NCBI RefSeq assembly: GCF_003625475.1
Contig: NZ_RAIQ01000002.1
Location: 124,001-188,000, forward strand
DNA length: 64,000 nt
Direction: 5' to 3'
Source of the DNA: Butyrivibrio sp. X503
GTDB taxonomy: Bacteria; Bacillota; Clostridia; Lachnospirales; Lachnospiraceae
A program made the position numbers and the translations under genes. Below, piece by piece: positions 17,912 to 27,365 of this stretch. The notes under the pieces are model-generated. The model saw only the letters and a list, made by a program, of their open reading frames with translations, did not search any database and was not told the DNA's origin. The stretch's first letter is position 1; each line of letters starts with the position of its first letter.

Positions 17912-17957
17912 TTTTATCATCATAATTACTGACACGTCAAGGAAATTCATGTATAAT
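17912..17957. promoter_or_regulatory. Back-to-back divergent promoters of prs and the DUF512 gene
   Basis: Plus strand: CTGACA (17929-17934), 17 bp, TATAAT (17952-17957). Minus strand: TTGACG read from 17940 to 17935, then 17-18 bp and a weaker ATAAAA/TAAAAC near 17912. The two -35 boxes touch, so RNA polymerase can occupy only one at a time. Confidence 0.65.
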
Positions 17958-17998
17958 AACACCCGGGAGTATTAGCGTAGCAAGAGGATATATTTCAG

Positions 17999-19357
17999 AT
18001 GGATTCGAAAAAAGGTCATCTTATCGGTGCTGTTGTAGAAGGCAGCATTGCCGAAGAAATGAATATTGAACCGGGCGACAGACTCCTTAAGATCAACGAT
18101 CAGGAAATAAGCGATATCTTTGATTTTCAGTATCTTGTTCAGGACGAGCACCTCGACATCCTTATAAGGAAGGCCGATGGCGAGGAGTGGCTTCTTGATA
18201 TCGACAAAGATTTCGACGAGGATCTTGGTATAGAGTTTGATAACGGGCTTATGGATGATTATAGGTCCTGTTATAACAAATGTATCTTTTGTTTTATTGA
18301 TCAGATGCCCAAGGGCATGCGTGAAACCTTGTATTTTAAAGATGATGACTCACGATTGTCTTTTCTTCAAGGTAATTATGTAACTCTTACGAACATGTCC
18401 GACAAGGACATCGATAGAATCTTGAAATATCACCTATCGCCAATCAACGTATCATTTCAGACAACCAATCCCGAGCTTCGATGCATGATGCTTGGCAACA
18501 GGTTTGCGGGAGAGGCTCTTAAGAAGGTCGACAGACTTTGTGCTCCCGGCACGGGAATCGAGCTTAACGGTCAGATTGTGCTTTGTAAGGGTGTTAATGA
18601 CGGAAAAGAGCTTGAGAGGTCGATAAGCGACTTATCCAAGTACATTCCGAATCTTCAGAGTGTTTCGGTTGTCCCGGTTGGGCTTTCCAAATACAGAGAC
18701 GGTCTTTATCCGCTTGAACCCTTTAATAAAGAGGACGCCGAACAGGTCATTGATCTGATAGAAAGCTGGCAAAAGAAGGTGTATGACGAGCACGGCATTC
18801 ATTTTATTCATGCCAGTGATGAGTGGTATTTCCTCGCGTGTCGTGATTTTCCCGAGGCCGAGAGATATGACGGATATATTCAGCTGGAAAACGGCGTTGG
18901 CATGATGAGGCTTTTGCTTGATGAATACGAAGAGGCACTTAATGTGATTACATCCGAGCATTCCGATCATCTTATGTCTGTGCAAAGAAATATATCAATA
19001 GCTACGGGCAGGCTTGTGTATCCCTGTATCAGAGATATGGCAAAAAGAGCCATGGAGCTGTGTAAGGGGCTTAAAGTAAACGTATATGAGATCGTAAATG
19101 AGTTTTTTGGCGAAAGGATCACTGTTTCCGGGCTTTTGACCGGACAGGATATAATTAAGCAGTTAAAAGACAAAGAGCTTGGAAGCACACTCTTTTTACC
19201 GGAAAACCTTTTAAGAAGCGGAGAAGAGTATTTTCTTGATGACTTCACGGTAAGTGATGTTGAAAGGGAACTTAATGTAGATATAGGAATATCCAAGTGC
19301 GACGGGCATGAGCTTGCAGCTCTTTTGTTTGATATTCCGGTAGAAGAGACATATTGA
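17999..19357 (+). CDS. DUF512 family PDZ/radical-SAM-like protein
   Basis: A 452-residue protein. Residues 1-70 form a PDZ-like domain (GSIAEEMNIEPGDRLLKIND). A CX3CX2C iron-sulfur motif (CYNKCIFC, Cys91, Cys95, Cys98) follows, then FIDQMPKGMRETLYFKDDD and a long DUF512 C-terminal region. The cysteine triad suggests a radical SAM enzyme, but the reaction is unknown. The gene is conserved next to der in Clostridia and lies 27 bp before it here. It has a very good promoter (CTGACA-17 bp-TATAAT) shared back-to-back with prs. No membrane segment is evident, so it is probably cytosolic. Confidence 0.85.
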   Translation: MDSKKGHLIGAVVEGSIAEEMNIEPGDRLLKINDQEISDIFDFQYLVQDEHLDILIRKADGEEWLLDIDKDFDEDLGIEFDNGLMDDYRSCYNKCIFCFIDQMPKGMRETLYFKDDDSRLSFLQGNYVTLTNMSDKDIDRILKYHLSPINVSFQTTNPELRCMMLGNRFAGEALKKVDRLCAPGTGIELNGQIVLCKGVNDGKELERSISDLSKYIPNLQSVSVVPVGLSKYRDGLYPLEPFNKEDAEQVIDLIESWQKKVYDEHGIHFIHASDEWYFLACRDFPEAERYDGYIQLENGVGMMRLLLDEYEEALNVITSEHSDHLMSVQRNISIATGRLVYPCIRDMAKRAMELCKGLKVNVYEIVNEFFGERITVSGLLTGQDIIKQLKDKELGSTLFLPENLLRSGEEYFLDDFTVSDVERELNVDIGISKCDGHELAALLFDIPVEETY

Positions 19358-19384
19358 ACTTGATAATACAAAAAAGGAATTGTT

Positions 19385-20713
19385 ATGAGCAGAAAAAATA
19401 TAGTTGCAGTGGTCGGTAGACCAAACGTCGGTAAATCCACGCTTTTCAATGCAATGGCAGGTAGCAGGATCGCTATCGTTCAGGATACGCCGGGCGTTAC
19501 AAGAGACAGATTATATCAGGACGTGGAGTGGCTTAATCACAGCTTCACGCTTATTGATACGGGCGGTATTGAGCCTGAGTCCAAGGATGTTATCCTTTCT
19601 CAGATGAGAGAGCAGGCGCAGATAGCGATAGATACTGCAGATGTCATTATTTTCATGGTTGACGTCAAGCAGGGACTTACGGATTCCGATTCCAAGGTTG
19701 CGGATATGCTTAGAAGATCCGGTAAGCCCGTCGTTTTGTGCGTTAATAAGGTTGATAATTATACCAGAGATTCGCTCGATGTTTATGAGTTCTATAATCT
19801 CGGAATAGGCGAGCCTTTCCCGATTTCTGCTGTTAACAAGCAGGGCATAGGCGATCTTCTTGAGGAGGTTGTAAGTCATTTTCGTAAGGATTCTATAAAC
19901 GACGAGGAAGACGATACGACCAAGATTGCGATCATTGGTAAGCCCAATGTCGGAAAGTCATCGATCATCAATAAGCTTATCGGTGAGAACAGACTTATCG
20001 TTTCGGATATCGCAGGCACAACACGTGATGCTATAGATACCGAGATCAAATATAACGGCAAGAACTATACATTTATTGATACTGCTGGACTTCGTCGTAA
20101 GAGCAAGGTCAAGGATGCTCTTGAGCACTACATGATAGTAAGGACCGTAGGAGCCGTAGAGAGAGCGGATGTCGCTATTCTAGTTATAAATGCGGAAGAA
20201 GGCGTTACGGATCAGGATGCCAAGATCGCCGGAATTGCACATGAAAGCGGTAAGGCGGTTATCATTGCAGTCAATAAGTGGGATCTTATCGAGAAGGACA
20301 ATCATTCGGTTAAAGAGTTTACCAAGAATATCAGAAATATGCTTCCGTTCATGAATTACGCCGAGATAATCTTTATTTCGGCAGAGACGGGACAAAGACT
20401 GGTCAAGCTCTATGATCTTATCGATATCGTAAGTGAAAACCACGCCATGAGAGTGGCAACGGGTGTTCTTAACGAGATCATGACGCAGGCGGTTGTAATG
20501 CAGCAGCCTCCGAGTGATAAGGGTAAGATACTTAAGCTTTATTACATTACGCAGGCATCAGTTAAGCCGCCGACATTTGTTATTTTCGTAAATGACAAAA
20601 AGCTTATGCATTTCAGCTATACTAGATATATCGAGAATCAGATAAGAGAAGCCTTTGGATTTAAGGGAACTCCGCTCAGATTCATCATTAGGGAGAGAAA
20701 AGAGGATAAGTGA
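19385..20713 (+). CDS. der: Ribosome assembly GTPase Der (EngA)
   Basis: The 442-residue double GTPase required for 50S assembly. The first G domain has GRPNVGKSTLFN near residue 9, DTGG and NKVD. The second has GKPNVGKSSIINKL near residue 180, DTAGLRRKSKV and NKWDL. A C-terminal KH-like domain ends the protein. It overlaps plsY by 4 bp. The DUF512-der-plsY-gpsA order is typical of Clostridia. All nucleotide-binding motifs are intact. Confidence 0.98.
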   Translation: MSRKNIVAVVGRPNVGKSTLFNAMAGSRIAIVQDTPGVTRDRLYQDVEWLNHSFTLIDTGGIEPESKDVILSQMREQAQIAIDTADVIIFMVDVKQGLTDSDSKVADMLRRSGKPVVLCVNKVDNYTRDSLDVYEFYNLGIGEPFPISAVNKQGIGDLLEEVVSHFRKDSINDEEDDTTKIAIIGKPNVGKSSIINKLIGENRLIVSDIAGTTRDAIDTEIKYNGKNYTFIDTAGLRRKSKVKDALEHYMIVRTVGAVERADVAILVINAEEGVTDQDAKIAGIAHESGKAVIIAVNKWDLIEKDNHSVKEFTKNIRNMLPFMNYAEIIFISAETGQRLVKLYDLIDIVSENHAMRVATGVLNEIMTQAVVMQQPPSDKGKILKLYYITQASVKPPTFVIFVNDKKLMHFSYTRYIENQIREAFGFKGTPLRFIIRERKEDK

Positions 20714-21369
20714 TGTTAGAGAGAGTATTGTGTTTGGTTATTGGTTATGTTTTTGGCATGTTTCAGACAGCTGTTTTGTACGGCAGGATGAAGGGAGTAG
20801 ATATCAGGAGCGTCGGAAGCGGCAATGCGGGAACAACCAATACACTCAGGGTAATGGGAACTAAGGCAGGACTTATCGTTCTTTTGGGAGATATGTTTAA
20901 GTGCATAATTGCTATCCTTGTTACATATTTTCTTTTTACAAAAGGAAATCCCGAATATAAGTACCTTTACATGATCTATACGGCTGCAGGCTGCGTGCTT
21001 GGACACGATTTCCCTTTCTTTCTAAAATTTAAGGGAGGAAAAGGAATCGCATGTACAGCCGGCTACATCATTTCAATGGGATGGAAGTTTGTGCTTGTAG
21101 GTCTTTTTGCTTTCTTTGTTCCTTTTAACATCACGCATTTTGTATCTGTCAGCAGCCTTTGTCTTTACACGGTGTTTTTTATCCAGACTGTTGTATTCGG
21201 ACAGATGGGACTTCTAGGGGCACTTCCTCAGAGCGAACTAAATGAGATCTATATAATCGTTGCTATTTTGACAGCGCTTGCTTTTTATCAGCACAGGGGA
21301 AACATCAAAAAGCTCTTATCAGGAACTGAGAGAAAGACATATTTAACAAAGAAAAATAAGATCGACTAA
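20710..21369 (+). CDS. plsY: Glycerol-3-phosphate acyltransferase PlsY
   Basis: A 219-residue multi-pass inner-membrane enzyme that transfers acyl groups from acyl-phosphate to glycerol-3-phosphate, the first step of phospholipid synthesis. The active-site loops are RSVGSGNAGTTNTLRVMG near residue 35 and KFKGGKGIACTAGY near residue 105. About five membrane helices are visible. It overlaps der and is followed after 23 bp by gpsA, which supplies its substrate, so the two are functionally linked. It is slightly longer than the typical 200 residues because of a C-terminal basic tail. Confidence 0.96.
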   Translation: MMLERVLCLVIGYVFGMFQTAVLYGRMKGVDIRSVGSGNAGTTNTLRVMGTKAGLIVLLGDMFKCIIAILVTYFLFTKGNPEYKYLYMIYTAAGCVLGHDFPFFLKFKGGKGIACTAGYIISMGWKFVLVGLFAFFVPFNITHFVSVSSLCLYTVFFIQTVVFGQMGLLGALPQSELNEIYIIVAILTALAFYQHRGNIKKLLSGTERKTYLTKKNKID

Positions 21370-21392
21370 AAAATATATATGGAGGGCCTAAT

Positions 21393-22415
21393 TTGGATAC
21401 TCAAGTTGGCATAGTAGGCGCTGGTAGCTGGGGTATTGCCTTGGCACATGTGCTTTCAGGTAACGGACATGATGTGACGGTGTGGTCAAGAAGCCAAGAC
21501 AGCGTCGCTAAACTCAAGGCGTACAGAGGAAACGAGGATAAGCTTCCGGGAATCAGACTTCCTGAGAGCGTTAAATTTACTTCCGACATGGAAGAGACGG
21601 TCAGAAATAAGGACATCATAGTTGTTGTTGTTCCTTCTGCTCACATGAGAGAGACGATAAGGCGCATGAAGCCTTTCATTGAGGAGAACGAGGAACACAG
21701 ACAGATAATCGTAAACTGCAGTAAAGGTATTGAAGAAGAATCGCTTATGGTGATGAGCGATGTTATCTTGGATGAGCTTCCGGGCTGTCATGTATGTGTG
21801 TTATCCGGACCTTCTCATGCCGAAGAAGTAGGAAAGAGCATGCCGACAACTATTGTTGTCGGAGCTTTCGATAAAGAGATCGCCAAATACGTTCAGAACG
21901 TATTTATGAATGATTTCTTCAGAGTATATATCAGTCCCGATATGCTAGGGATAGAGATCGGCGCCGCACTTAAGAATGTCGTTGCTCTTGCAGCGGGTAT
22001 TGCGGACGGTTTCGGATGTGGTGACAATGCAAAGGCAGCGCTTATTACACGTGGTATCACCGAAATCTCAAGGCTTGGAATGGCTATGGGCGGTAAGTTT
22101 GAGACTTTTGCAGGACTCTCCGGCATAGGCGATCTTATCGTAACCTGTGCTTCCATGCATTCTCGTAACAGACGCGCCGGAATGCTTATCGGACAGGGCA
22201 AGACCTATCAGGAGGCCATGGACGAAGTTAAGATGGTAGTAGAGGGTGTATACAGCGCCAAGGCAGCACTTAAGCTTGCCGAGAAGTATGAAGTTGAAAT
22301 GCCCATAATCAAGGCTGTTAACGAGATCCTCTTTGACGGCAAGCCACCTAAAGAGGCTGTTAAGGATCTAATGTTAAGAGATAAGAAGATAGAAAACAGT
22401 ATGTTGGAGTGGTAA
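21393..22415 (+). CDS. gpsA: Glycerol-3-phosphate dehydrogenase [NAD(P)+]
   Basis: A 340-residue cytosolic enzyme that reduces dihydroxyacetone phosphate to sn-glycerol-3-phosphate for PlsY. The N-terminal nucleotide-binding loop is GAGSWGIALAHVL. The catalytic lysine lies in the region GAALKNVVALAAGIADG, and GLSGIGDLIVTC is conserved. The start is TTG 21393, placed by GGAGG at 21381-21385, 7 nt upstream. No ATG fits as well. A strong terminator follows, ending the der-plsY-gpsA operon. Confidence 0.97.
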   Translation: MDTQVGIVGAGSWGIALAHVLSGNGHDVTVWSRSQDSVAKLKAYRGNEDKLPGIRLPESVKFTSDMEETVRNKDIIVVVVPSAHMRETIRRMKPFIEENEEHRQIIVNCSKGIEEESLMVMSDVILDELPGCHVCVLSGPSHAEEVGKSMPTTIVVGAFDKEIAKYVQNVFMNDFFRVYISPDMLGIEIGAALKNVVALAAGIADGFGCGDNAKAALITRGITEISRLGMAMGGKFETFAGLSGIGDLIVTCASMHSRNRRAGMLIGQGKTYQEAMDEVKMVVEGVYSAKAALKLAEKYEVEMPIIKAVNEILFDGKPPKEAVKDLMLRDKKIENSMLEW

Positions 22416-22442
22416 GAATTAAACAAAATTTCTTGATATTGC

Positions 22443-22490
22443 AACAACCCATTCTATGTAGTTGTGTATTACATAGAAAGGGTTGTTTTA
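22443..22490 (+). terminator. Terminator of the der-plsY-gpsA operon
   Basis: AACAACCC and TTCTATGTA (22443-22460) pair with TACATAGAA and GGGTTGTT (22470-22487), giving a stem of about 17 bp followed by TTATTA. Confidence 0.9.
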
Positions 22491-22581
22491 TTATTTGATA
22501 AATATTATAATACAAATTGTTAAGAGATGTTTCGCAATGTTTGCGGATATGATTAACGAAAATAGATAGAGGTATTTAATA

Positions 22582-23418
22582 TTGATACGTAACACTTGTA
22601 AATTAAATGAGAATAATGTATTTCGAGTAATGCTTGAACATAGAATATGGGGATATGGTATTGCACGATTTTTTATGCCATTTCTTGCTGTAGTTTTTGT
22701 TTCTTCTTTTATTGGAATGTTTAAAGATGTTATATTCATCTATTTGTTTCTCATATATTTTGGCATTATTGTCCTTTTGGTTTTTCTGTGGTGTCGTAAT
22801 TATTATAAGCTTAAGAACCTCTATAAGAATCAGGAATATGAGATTATCTATACAATTGATGAAAATAAGATAACTCAAGAATTAGTAGGCAAAGAAAAAA
22901 CTGTAAGAACAGAATATCCTGTTTCCGATATTACTTCTTTATATATCGTGAAGAACTATTCATTCCTGTATATTAAAGGAAATATATACTTCATTATAGA
23001 CAATAATTCTTTTACCGAAGGTTCACTAAAAGAGCTCAAAGCATTTGTTCATAAGAAAGATATTGTTGATATTACGAACAGAGAGTTTTTTAAGATTGTA
23101 GGAATAACTACTGCAATAGGATCTGCTTTTACGCTTTTAATGACTATTTTCTATTTGAATATTTCACATCTTCAAGAGGAGGTGTTTCTTAATAGTGTTG
23201 AGTTAATGTTGTCGGGAATCATTTTTTCTTTGATTTTTGGATTTGGTCTGGCTTTTTATATTAAATGGTATAAAAAGCAAATGCCGATATTCAGAATATT
23301 ATCAATTATATTATTTCCTATATCGTATTCTGCGTTTTTTACGATAGGAATGTTTTGTATGATCCCATATACCGTTAAAGTAATGTGGATGAAATATAGG
23401 CAAAGGAATATTGCATAG
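22582..23418 (+). CDS. Membrane protein with YcxB-like domain, unknown function
   Basis: A 278-residue membrane protein. Two hydrophobic helices lie at about 28-75. A soluble stretch follows at about 88-170 (EIIYTIDENKITQEL, YPVSDITSLYIVKNYSFLYI) that resembles the YcxB/PH-like fold, then two more helices at about 170-195 and 205-230 and a final hydrophobic segment. The start is TTG 22582 with AGAGG 9 nt upstream. The gene is clearly more AT-rich than gpsA before it, which marks the beginning of an accessory block. It overlaps the open frame of the next gene. Function is unknown; the YcxB likeness is by eye. Confidence 0.7.
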   Translation: MIRNTCKLNENNVFRVMLEHRIWGYGIARFFMPFLAVVFVSSFIGMFKDVIFIYLFLIYFGIIVLLVFLWCRNYYKLKNLYKNQEYEIIYTIDENKITQELVGKEKTVRTEYPVSDITSLYIVKNYSFLYIKGNIYFIIDNNSFTEGSLKELKAFVHKKDIVDITNREFFKIVGITTAIGSAFTLLMTIFYLNISHLQEEVFLNSVELMLSGIIFSLIFGFGLAFYIKWYKKQMPIFRILSIILFPISYSAFFTIGMFCMIPYTVKVMWMKYRQRNIA

Positions 23419-23431
23419 AAGGACAGCGATT

Positions 23432-23848
23432 ATGGGAAAAGATAGTAACGTTTATTATATTAAGCCTCAATTACCTATTGTAGTTTTGCTGTTTATCTTT
23501 TTGGCGGTTGCGATATGGCTAGATATAGCAATCTATATACAAGGTGATACTCCGGGAATAAAAGGCTGGGCTTTTACAGGTATAGCTCCAATCTTTTTGA
23601 TTATTTTTTACAGACAAATGTTTATTGTGAAAAATAATAAAATAAATCGAATAGTCTTTTTTCGTGAAAAAGAGTCTATAGATATCTCGGCTATCAGCAA
23701 GATAGAAGAACGAAAAGATATTTTGGAAGGCAAGCATTTTATGGTGTATTTAACCGGTCAAGATAAACCGATGTTTGATATCGATACGTCATATTTAAAT
23801 GCTGAAGCCTTTGAAGATGATATGAAGAGAAGAAAGAAGTTAAGATAA
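23432..23848 (+). CDS. Small membrane protein with PH-like C-terminus, unknown
   Basis: A 138-residue protein. Two membrane helices lie near 15-33 and 43-63, followed by a soluble segment with SIDISAISKIEERKDIL and KHFMVYLTG, the strand pattern seen in bacterial PH-like or YcxB domains. ATG 23432 is chosen because AAGGA ends 8 nt upstream; a TTG seven codons earlier precedes that site. It is probably co-transcribed with the two flanking genes, which are also small AT-rich membrane proteins. No function can be assigned. Confidence 0.65.
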   Translation: MGKDSNVYYIKPQLPIVVLLFIFLAVAIWLDIAIYIQGDTPGIKGWAFTGIAPIFLIIFYRQMFIVKNNKINRIVFFREKESIDISAISKIEERKDILEGKHFMVYLTGQDKPMFDIDTSYLNAEAFEDDMKRRKKLR

Positions 23849-23864
23849 AAAGGAGGATGATGAT

Positions 23865-24155
23865 ATGTTGATCAGGTATACAAGGTATAAAAGTAGTGGA
23901 TTTGCTACATTTATAAGTGGCATGGGGGCGATAATGATCAATTTAGGTATTGTGGGCGTGCTTTTGATGTTCTTTAATCTTAAGGGTGATGTTGTCGAAA
24001 ATGTTACTATACTCTGTTTGAGTATTGTGTCTTTAATTTTGGGTGCATTATGCAAATACAAGTGGGCAGATAAAATTGCAGAAGAGGCTATCAAGAAAGC
24101 AAGGGAAGCTGCCATGCAAAATCAGGTAGCTACAGTAGAAAGACAACAGATGTAA
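23865..24155 (+). CDS. Small two-helix membrane protein, unknown
   Basis: A 96-residue protein. Two hydrophobic helices at about 13-36 and 45-62 are followed by an Ala/Lys/Glu-rich, probably amphipathic C-terminal helix (EEAIKKAREAAMQNQ). AAAGGAGG precedes the start, one of the best ribosome binding sites in this block. It lies 16 bp downstream of the PH-like gene and is likely in the same transcript. No family recognised. Confidence 0.65.
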   Translation: MLIRYTRYKSSGFATFISGMGAIMINLGIVGVLLMFFNLKGDVVENVTILCLSIVSLILGALCKYKWADKIAEEAIKKAREAAMQNQVATVERQQM

Positions 24156-24206
24156 GACATAATTCTATATATGATAATTAGAAATAAATGAAAAGGAATT
24201 TAAAGT

Positions 24207-24728
24207 ATGAGGAAAGAGTCTGAAAAAAACGGAACAATGAAAACTGCAGAGTATGGCGGATATACGTTTAGAAAAGCAAGCGAAGCTGAAGAAGAAAAGT
24301 TCAGCGGAGGAATGATCTGCAATATATACGATCTACTTCAGTATGATGATTTTCCTAAGGCGTACGGCCAGCTTGTATCTTTGTTTGGGGAAGCAAAATA
24401 TGTAAGCGAAAATCTTGAAAATCAATATGAGTATTTTATCTGTGCAACGGATAAATCCGGCGATGATCATGTTTTATGCGCATATAGCGGTCCGACGGGA
24501 CCGGCGCTTTCGGGTTACGATGCGGACGAAGGGCTTGTGCAGGCTCTTTTAACACTTATTCGCGAAGCGGTTCCTGCGGATTACGACTACGAAGGATATT
24601 ACATGGATGGCCCGTGCAAAGTATTCATGGGCGTTAAGGACGGAAAGCCTTATATGCGAGAAGAAGAGCTTGCTCTTTCGCAGGAAGAGTTTACGGAGCT
24701 TTATAAGAAGTTGTATGGGCTTAGCTGA
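24207..24728 (+). CDS. Hypothetical cytosolic protein
   Basis: A 173-residue acidic soluble protein with no signal or membrane segment. Visible features are GGYTFRKASEAEEEKF near the start, a Gly/Pro turn SGPTGPALSGYDADEG near residue 96 and a Glu-rich end. The codon use is richer in GC than its neighbours on both sides and closer to the core genome. AAAGGAA lies upstream of the start; the alternative ATG 24237 (MKTAEYGG) would drop ten residues. No family is recognised. Confidence 0.6.
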   Translation: MRKESEKNGTMKTAEYGGYTFRKASEAEEEKFSGGMICNIYDLLQYDDFPKAYGQLVSLFGEAKYVSENLENQYEYFICATDKSGDDHVLCAYSGPTGPALSGYDADEGLVQALLTLIREAVPADYDYEGYYMDGPCKVFMGVKDGKPYMREEELALSQEEFTELYKKLYGLS

Positions 24729-24764
24729 TGCAAAGCATTTAATTGTTTGGGAATGGGATGAGTA

Positions 24765-25757
24765 ATGAGAAAAATTAGTGGGGCAATTCCTGATTCAAAA
24801 AGTAATTATCAAAAATATATACGCGGCAAATATCATGATTACAGATGCTATGGAACACCATGGCATGATACTGACGGTAATACACATAAACCCGGCTGGT
24901 ATGATGAAGATAATAACAGATATGATGGTATAGCCAAAGAAGGCGATTCTCAGGCTTTATGTACATGCAGCTATTGCGATAAGACTTCGATCTTTATGAT
25001 AGAGGATGATGCTCAAACACAGTTCGAATGCCCGAACTGCGGTGGACCTGTCAATTTTATATCTATTGTCAAATATACAGATCCAATAACTAATGAAACA
25101 ACCGGTAAGGAAAAAACTTTATCACATGAAGAGAGTGAAGAGTATTCAATCAAAGAGGATAAGGAATTAAAACGAGTTGTTTATGGCATTTGTTTTTCCC
25201 TTATTCTTATAATGTTATCTACATGCTCATTATCTGATGATGGCAATAAAAAGTCGCATGCTCGGGAGAAGAATAATAATAACTATGAAAGTCAGACTCA
25301 AAAGCAAAATAATTACGATGTAGATCACACTCAAAAGCAAGCAGAATGGGATGTATATTCGGAGAGGCATTATAGAAAAATAGTATTGGATGATCCGGAA
25401 GAAGGTAATGCATTAGACGGATATTTTATTTTGCATAGACAAGACGAGGATAGTATCACATACAACGTTTTGCGTTCTAATGAAAAAGATAAAGCTGAAG
25501 TTTTTAAAGATGGGATAAAATATAAAGATTCTGAAATGGAATACTATATAAAGCTGGATCCTGAGACAGGAGATTTTTTATATTGGTATAAGCCTATTTC
25601 AGGAATCTATTTCGAATGTGGCTGGATAAAATACGTGGACGAAGAGAAAAATCCGAGAAAGCAAGAAGAAAATTGGTATATACAAAATGATGATGGGGAA
25701 TGGGAACGGGCTTGTGATAAATTCGATACATCGAAATTCTACTGTATAGAATGGTGA
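24765..25757 (+). CDS. Zinc-ribbon protein with single membrane helix, unknown
   Basis: A 330-residue protein. Residues about 65-95 carry a four-cysteine zinc ribbon (CTCSYCDK and FECPNCGG). A single hydrophobic helix at about 143-160 (VVYGICFSLILIMLS) is followed by an Asn/Gln/Lys-rich linker and a C-terminal domain of about 140 residues rich in Trp, Tyr and Glu. The topology suggests a cytosolic ribbon joined to an outer domain. It is AT-rich like most of this block. No function is assigned. Confidence 0.65.
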   Translation: MRKISGAIPDSKSNYQKYIRGKYHDYRCYGTPWHDTDGNTHKPGWYDEDNNRYDGIAKEGDSQALCTCSYCDKTSIFMIEDDAQTQFECPNCGGPVNFISIVKYTDPITNETTGKEKTLSHEESEEYSIKEDKELKRVVYGICFSLILIMLSTCSLSDDGNKKSHAREKNNNNYESQTQKQNNYDVDHTQKQAEWDVYSERHYRKIVLDDPEEGNALDGYFILHRQDEDSITYNVLRSNEKDKAEVFKDGIKYKDSEMEYYIKLDPETGDFLYWYKPISGIYFECGWIKYVDEEKNPRKQEENWYIQNDDGEWERACDKFDTSKFYCIEW

Positions 25758-25818
25758 AGATTTGAGCTTATATTACTTTTATCACAGTGCAATACATGTC
25801 TGTATTTAAGGAAGACTA

Positions 25819-26607
25819 ATGGAGAAAAAATCAGATAAAATATTAGATTGTATATACAATATCGGTATTTTAGGCGGAATAGCATTTGGAGCAGTGATTC
25901 TTGTTTTCTTATTTTTCTTTATATTACTTTTTCTTTTTCTTTTAAGTGATAGCGGTGATGATATTGGAGATATTTCCACAGTTGCTGTATCTCCGACAGG
26001 AGAATATCAGGCGGAAGCCGTTAATATCAGTTATGGAGCGACAGGTGGCGAGAGCGCGGTTTTTATCGAGATCGCAGATGGCGAATCTTTTCCGGGCGTT
26101 CGAGATAATAATACAGAAAAGAGTATCAAGATAAAAGAAACTAGAAGCGGCTGGGGCGCACAATATCAGATAGAATGGATTTCGGATAATTCATTTACTG
26201 TACTTAGTGGAAGTGACCTGAAGGATTATTATACAGTTACTCTTGATGGCAAATCATATACAGTAGAAGAGGGACTATCCATAGATCAGAGTAAGACTAA
26301 GATTCGAGATATAAGAATATACGGAGATGCGATTGAAATTGACGCTACCATATTTGTAAAAAACACTTTATCCGAAAAAGTATCATTTATAGCAAGTTCT
26401 TATTATTTGACAAAAGAAAAATACTACCGTGGCTCGCTTAAAGTGATCTTGAAGGATTATGTAGAAAACGAGAAAAGCTTGGTTATCGGGCCAAATGAAG
26501 AAAAATCTTATGATATAACGCTATACGGTGTTAAGAATTCGGATGAAAAATTCGTGGATGATTCAGTAGATTCCGTGTTTCTGGATATAACGAGAATTGG
26601 TGAATAG
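25819..26607 (+). CDS. Membrane-anchored protein, DUF5412-like pattern
   Basis: A 262-residue protein with one strong membrane anchor (about 17-42, many Phe and Leu). An outer region follows with SPTGEYQAEAVNISYGATGG and YQIEWISDNSFTVLSG, resembling the DUF5412 pattern of small Firmicutes surface proteins, then a second beta-rich part (about 160-260). AAGGAAG precedes the start. Nothing indicates an enzyme. The DUF match is from memory of the pattern and is uncertain. Confidence 0.6.
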   Translation: MEKKSDKILDCIYNIGILGGIAFGAVILVFLFFFILLFLFLLSDSGDDIGDISTVAVSPTGEYQAEAVNISYGATGGESAVFIEIADGESFPGVRDNNTEKSIKIKETRSGWGAQYQIEWISDNSFTVLSGSDLKDYYTVTLDGKSYTVEEGLSIDQSKTKIRDIRIYGDAIEIDATIFVKNTLSEKVSFIASSYYLTKEKYYRGSLKVILKDYVENEKSLVIGPNEEKSYDITLYGVKNSDEKFVDDSVDSVFLDITRIGE

Positions 26608-26667
26608 GAAAAACTGTTCTATGCTTATATGGAATGGGGTTTGTTTTTTAGAATTAAAGGTGAGTAG

Positions 26668-27363
26668 ATGATTTCGTGCAAAAAATGTGGAAAACAATTT
26701 GAGATTACGAATGATCGCCATTTTATTTTTATATGTTCTGAATGTATGAATGGTTTCAATGTTGAGACATCAGTTGATACCGGCAGTATGGATTATGATA
26801 TCTTTCTTGATGAGAAAAAAGTTGGATTTATAGAAGAAGTCTCTAATTCAGTTGTAAAGAGTTATATTGTTAGAAAGATACACTGTTTGGGTGAATGTGT
26901 CAGGACTGAAAGTGAAGATGTAAATGAGATAATTGATGAAATCAGAAATGCTATAAAACAAGCTCATGAAAAAGAAATAATAAAACAGGAAAATAAAAAA
27001 GCTATTGTTGAAAAGTATTGTAAAGAATACAATGGGCGATCTGTTTGTCTATATTCTCATGATTATTTGGGATATCAAGATTCGCTCGTGACTTTAAGAA
27101 ATTTTGGGCAAGGACAATGGTTGATTGTTGAGAAATACTTTTTAAGCGGAGAATTCAGATTCGAACGCGAAACTGAGATTTTTGATACTATCATTTCTCT
27201 TGAAGAGTTTAGGACTTGGATCACAGAGTTTGTAGAGACTTATTTTGATGAATTATCTAATCATCGTTTTAATGAGCGTGACGGATTACCGCATATAGAA
27301 GATTTTGGAAGAGTTTTAAGTGTTAAAAAAGAAATTTATGGCAGTGAAAGAAAGGAGTGCTGA
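26668..27363 (+). CDS. Hypothetical zinc-ribbon protein
   Basis: A 231-residue protein. An N-terminal CXXC pair (SCKKCGKQF) and a second pair (FICSECMNGF) within the first 35 residues suggest a small zinc ribbon. The rest is charged and probably helical. No signal peptide or membrane segment. The ribosome binding site is AAAGGTGAG. It ends 2 bp before the lipoprotein gene ATG, so the two are likely translated together. No family recognised. Confidence 0.6.
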   Translation: MISCKKCGKQFEITNDRHFIFICSECMNGFNVETSVDTGSMDYDIFLDEKKVGFIEEVSNSVVKSYIVRKIHCLGECVRTESEDVNEIIDEIRNAIKQAHEKEIIKQENKKAIVEKYCKEYNGRSVCLYSHDYLGYQDSLVTLRNFGQGQWLIVEKYFLSGEFRFERETEIFDTIISLEEFRTWITEFVETYFDELSNHRFNERDGLPHIEDFGRVLSVKKEIYGSERKEC

Positions 27364-27365
27364 TC

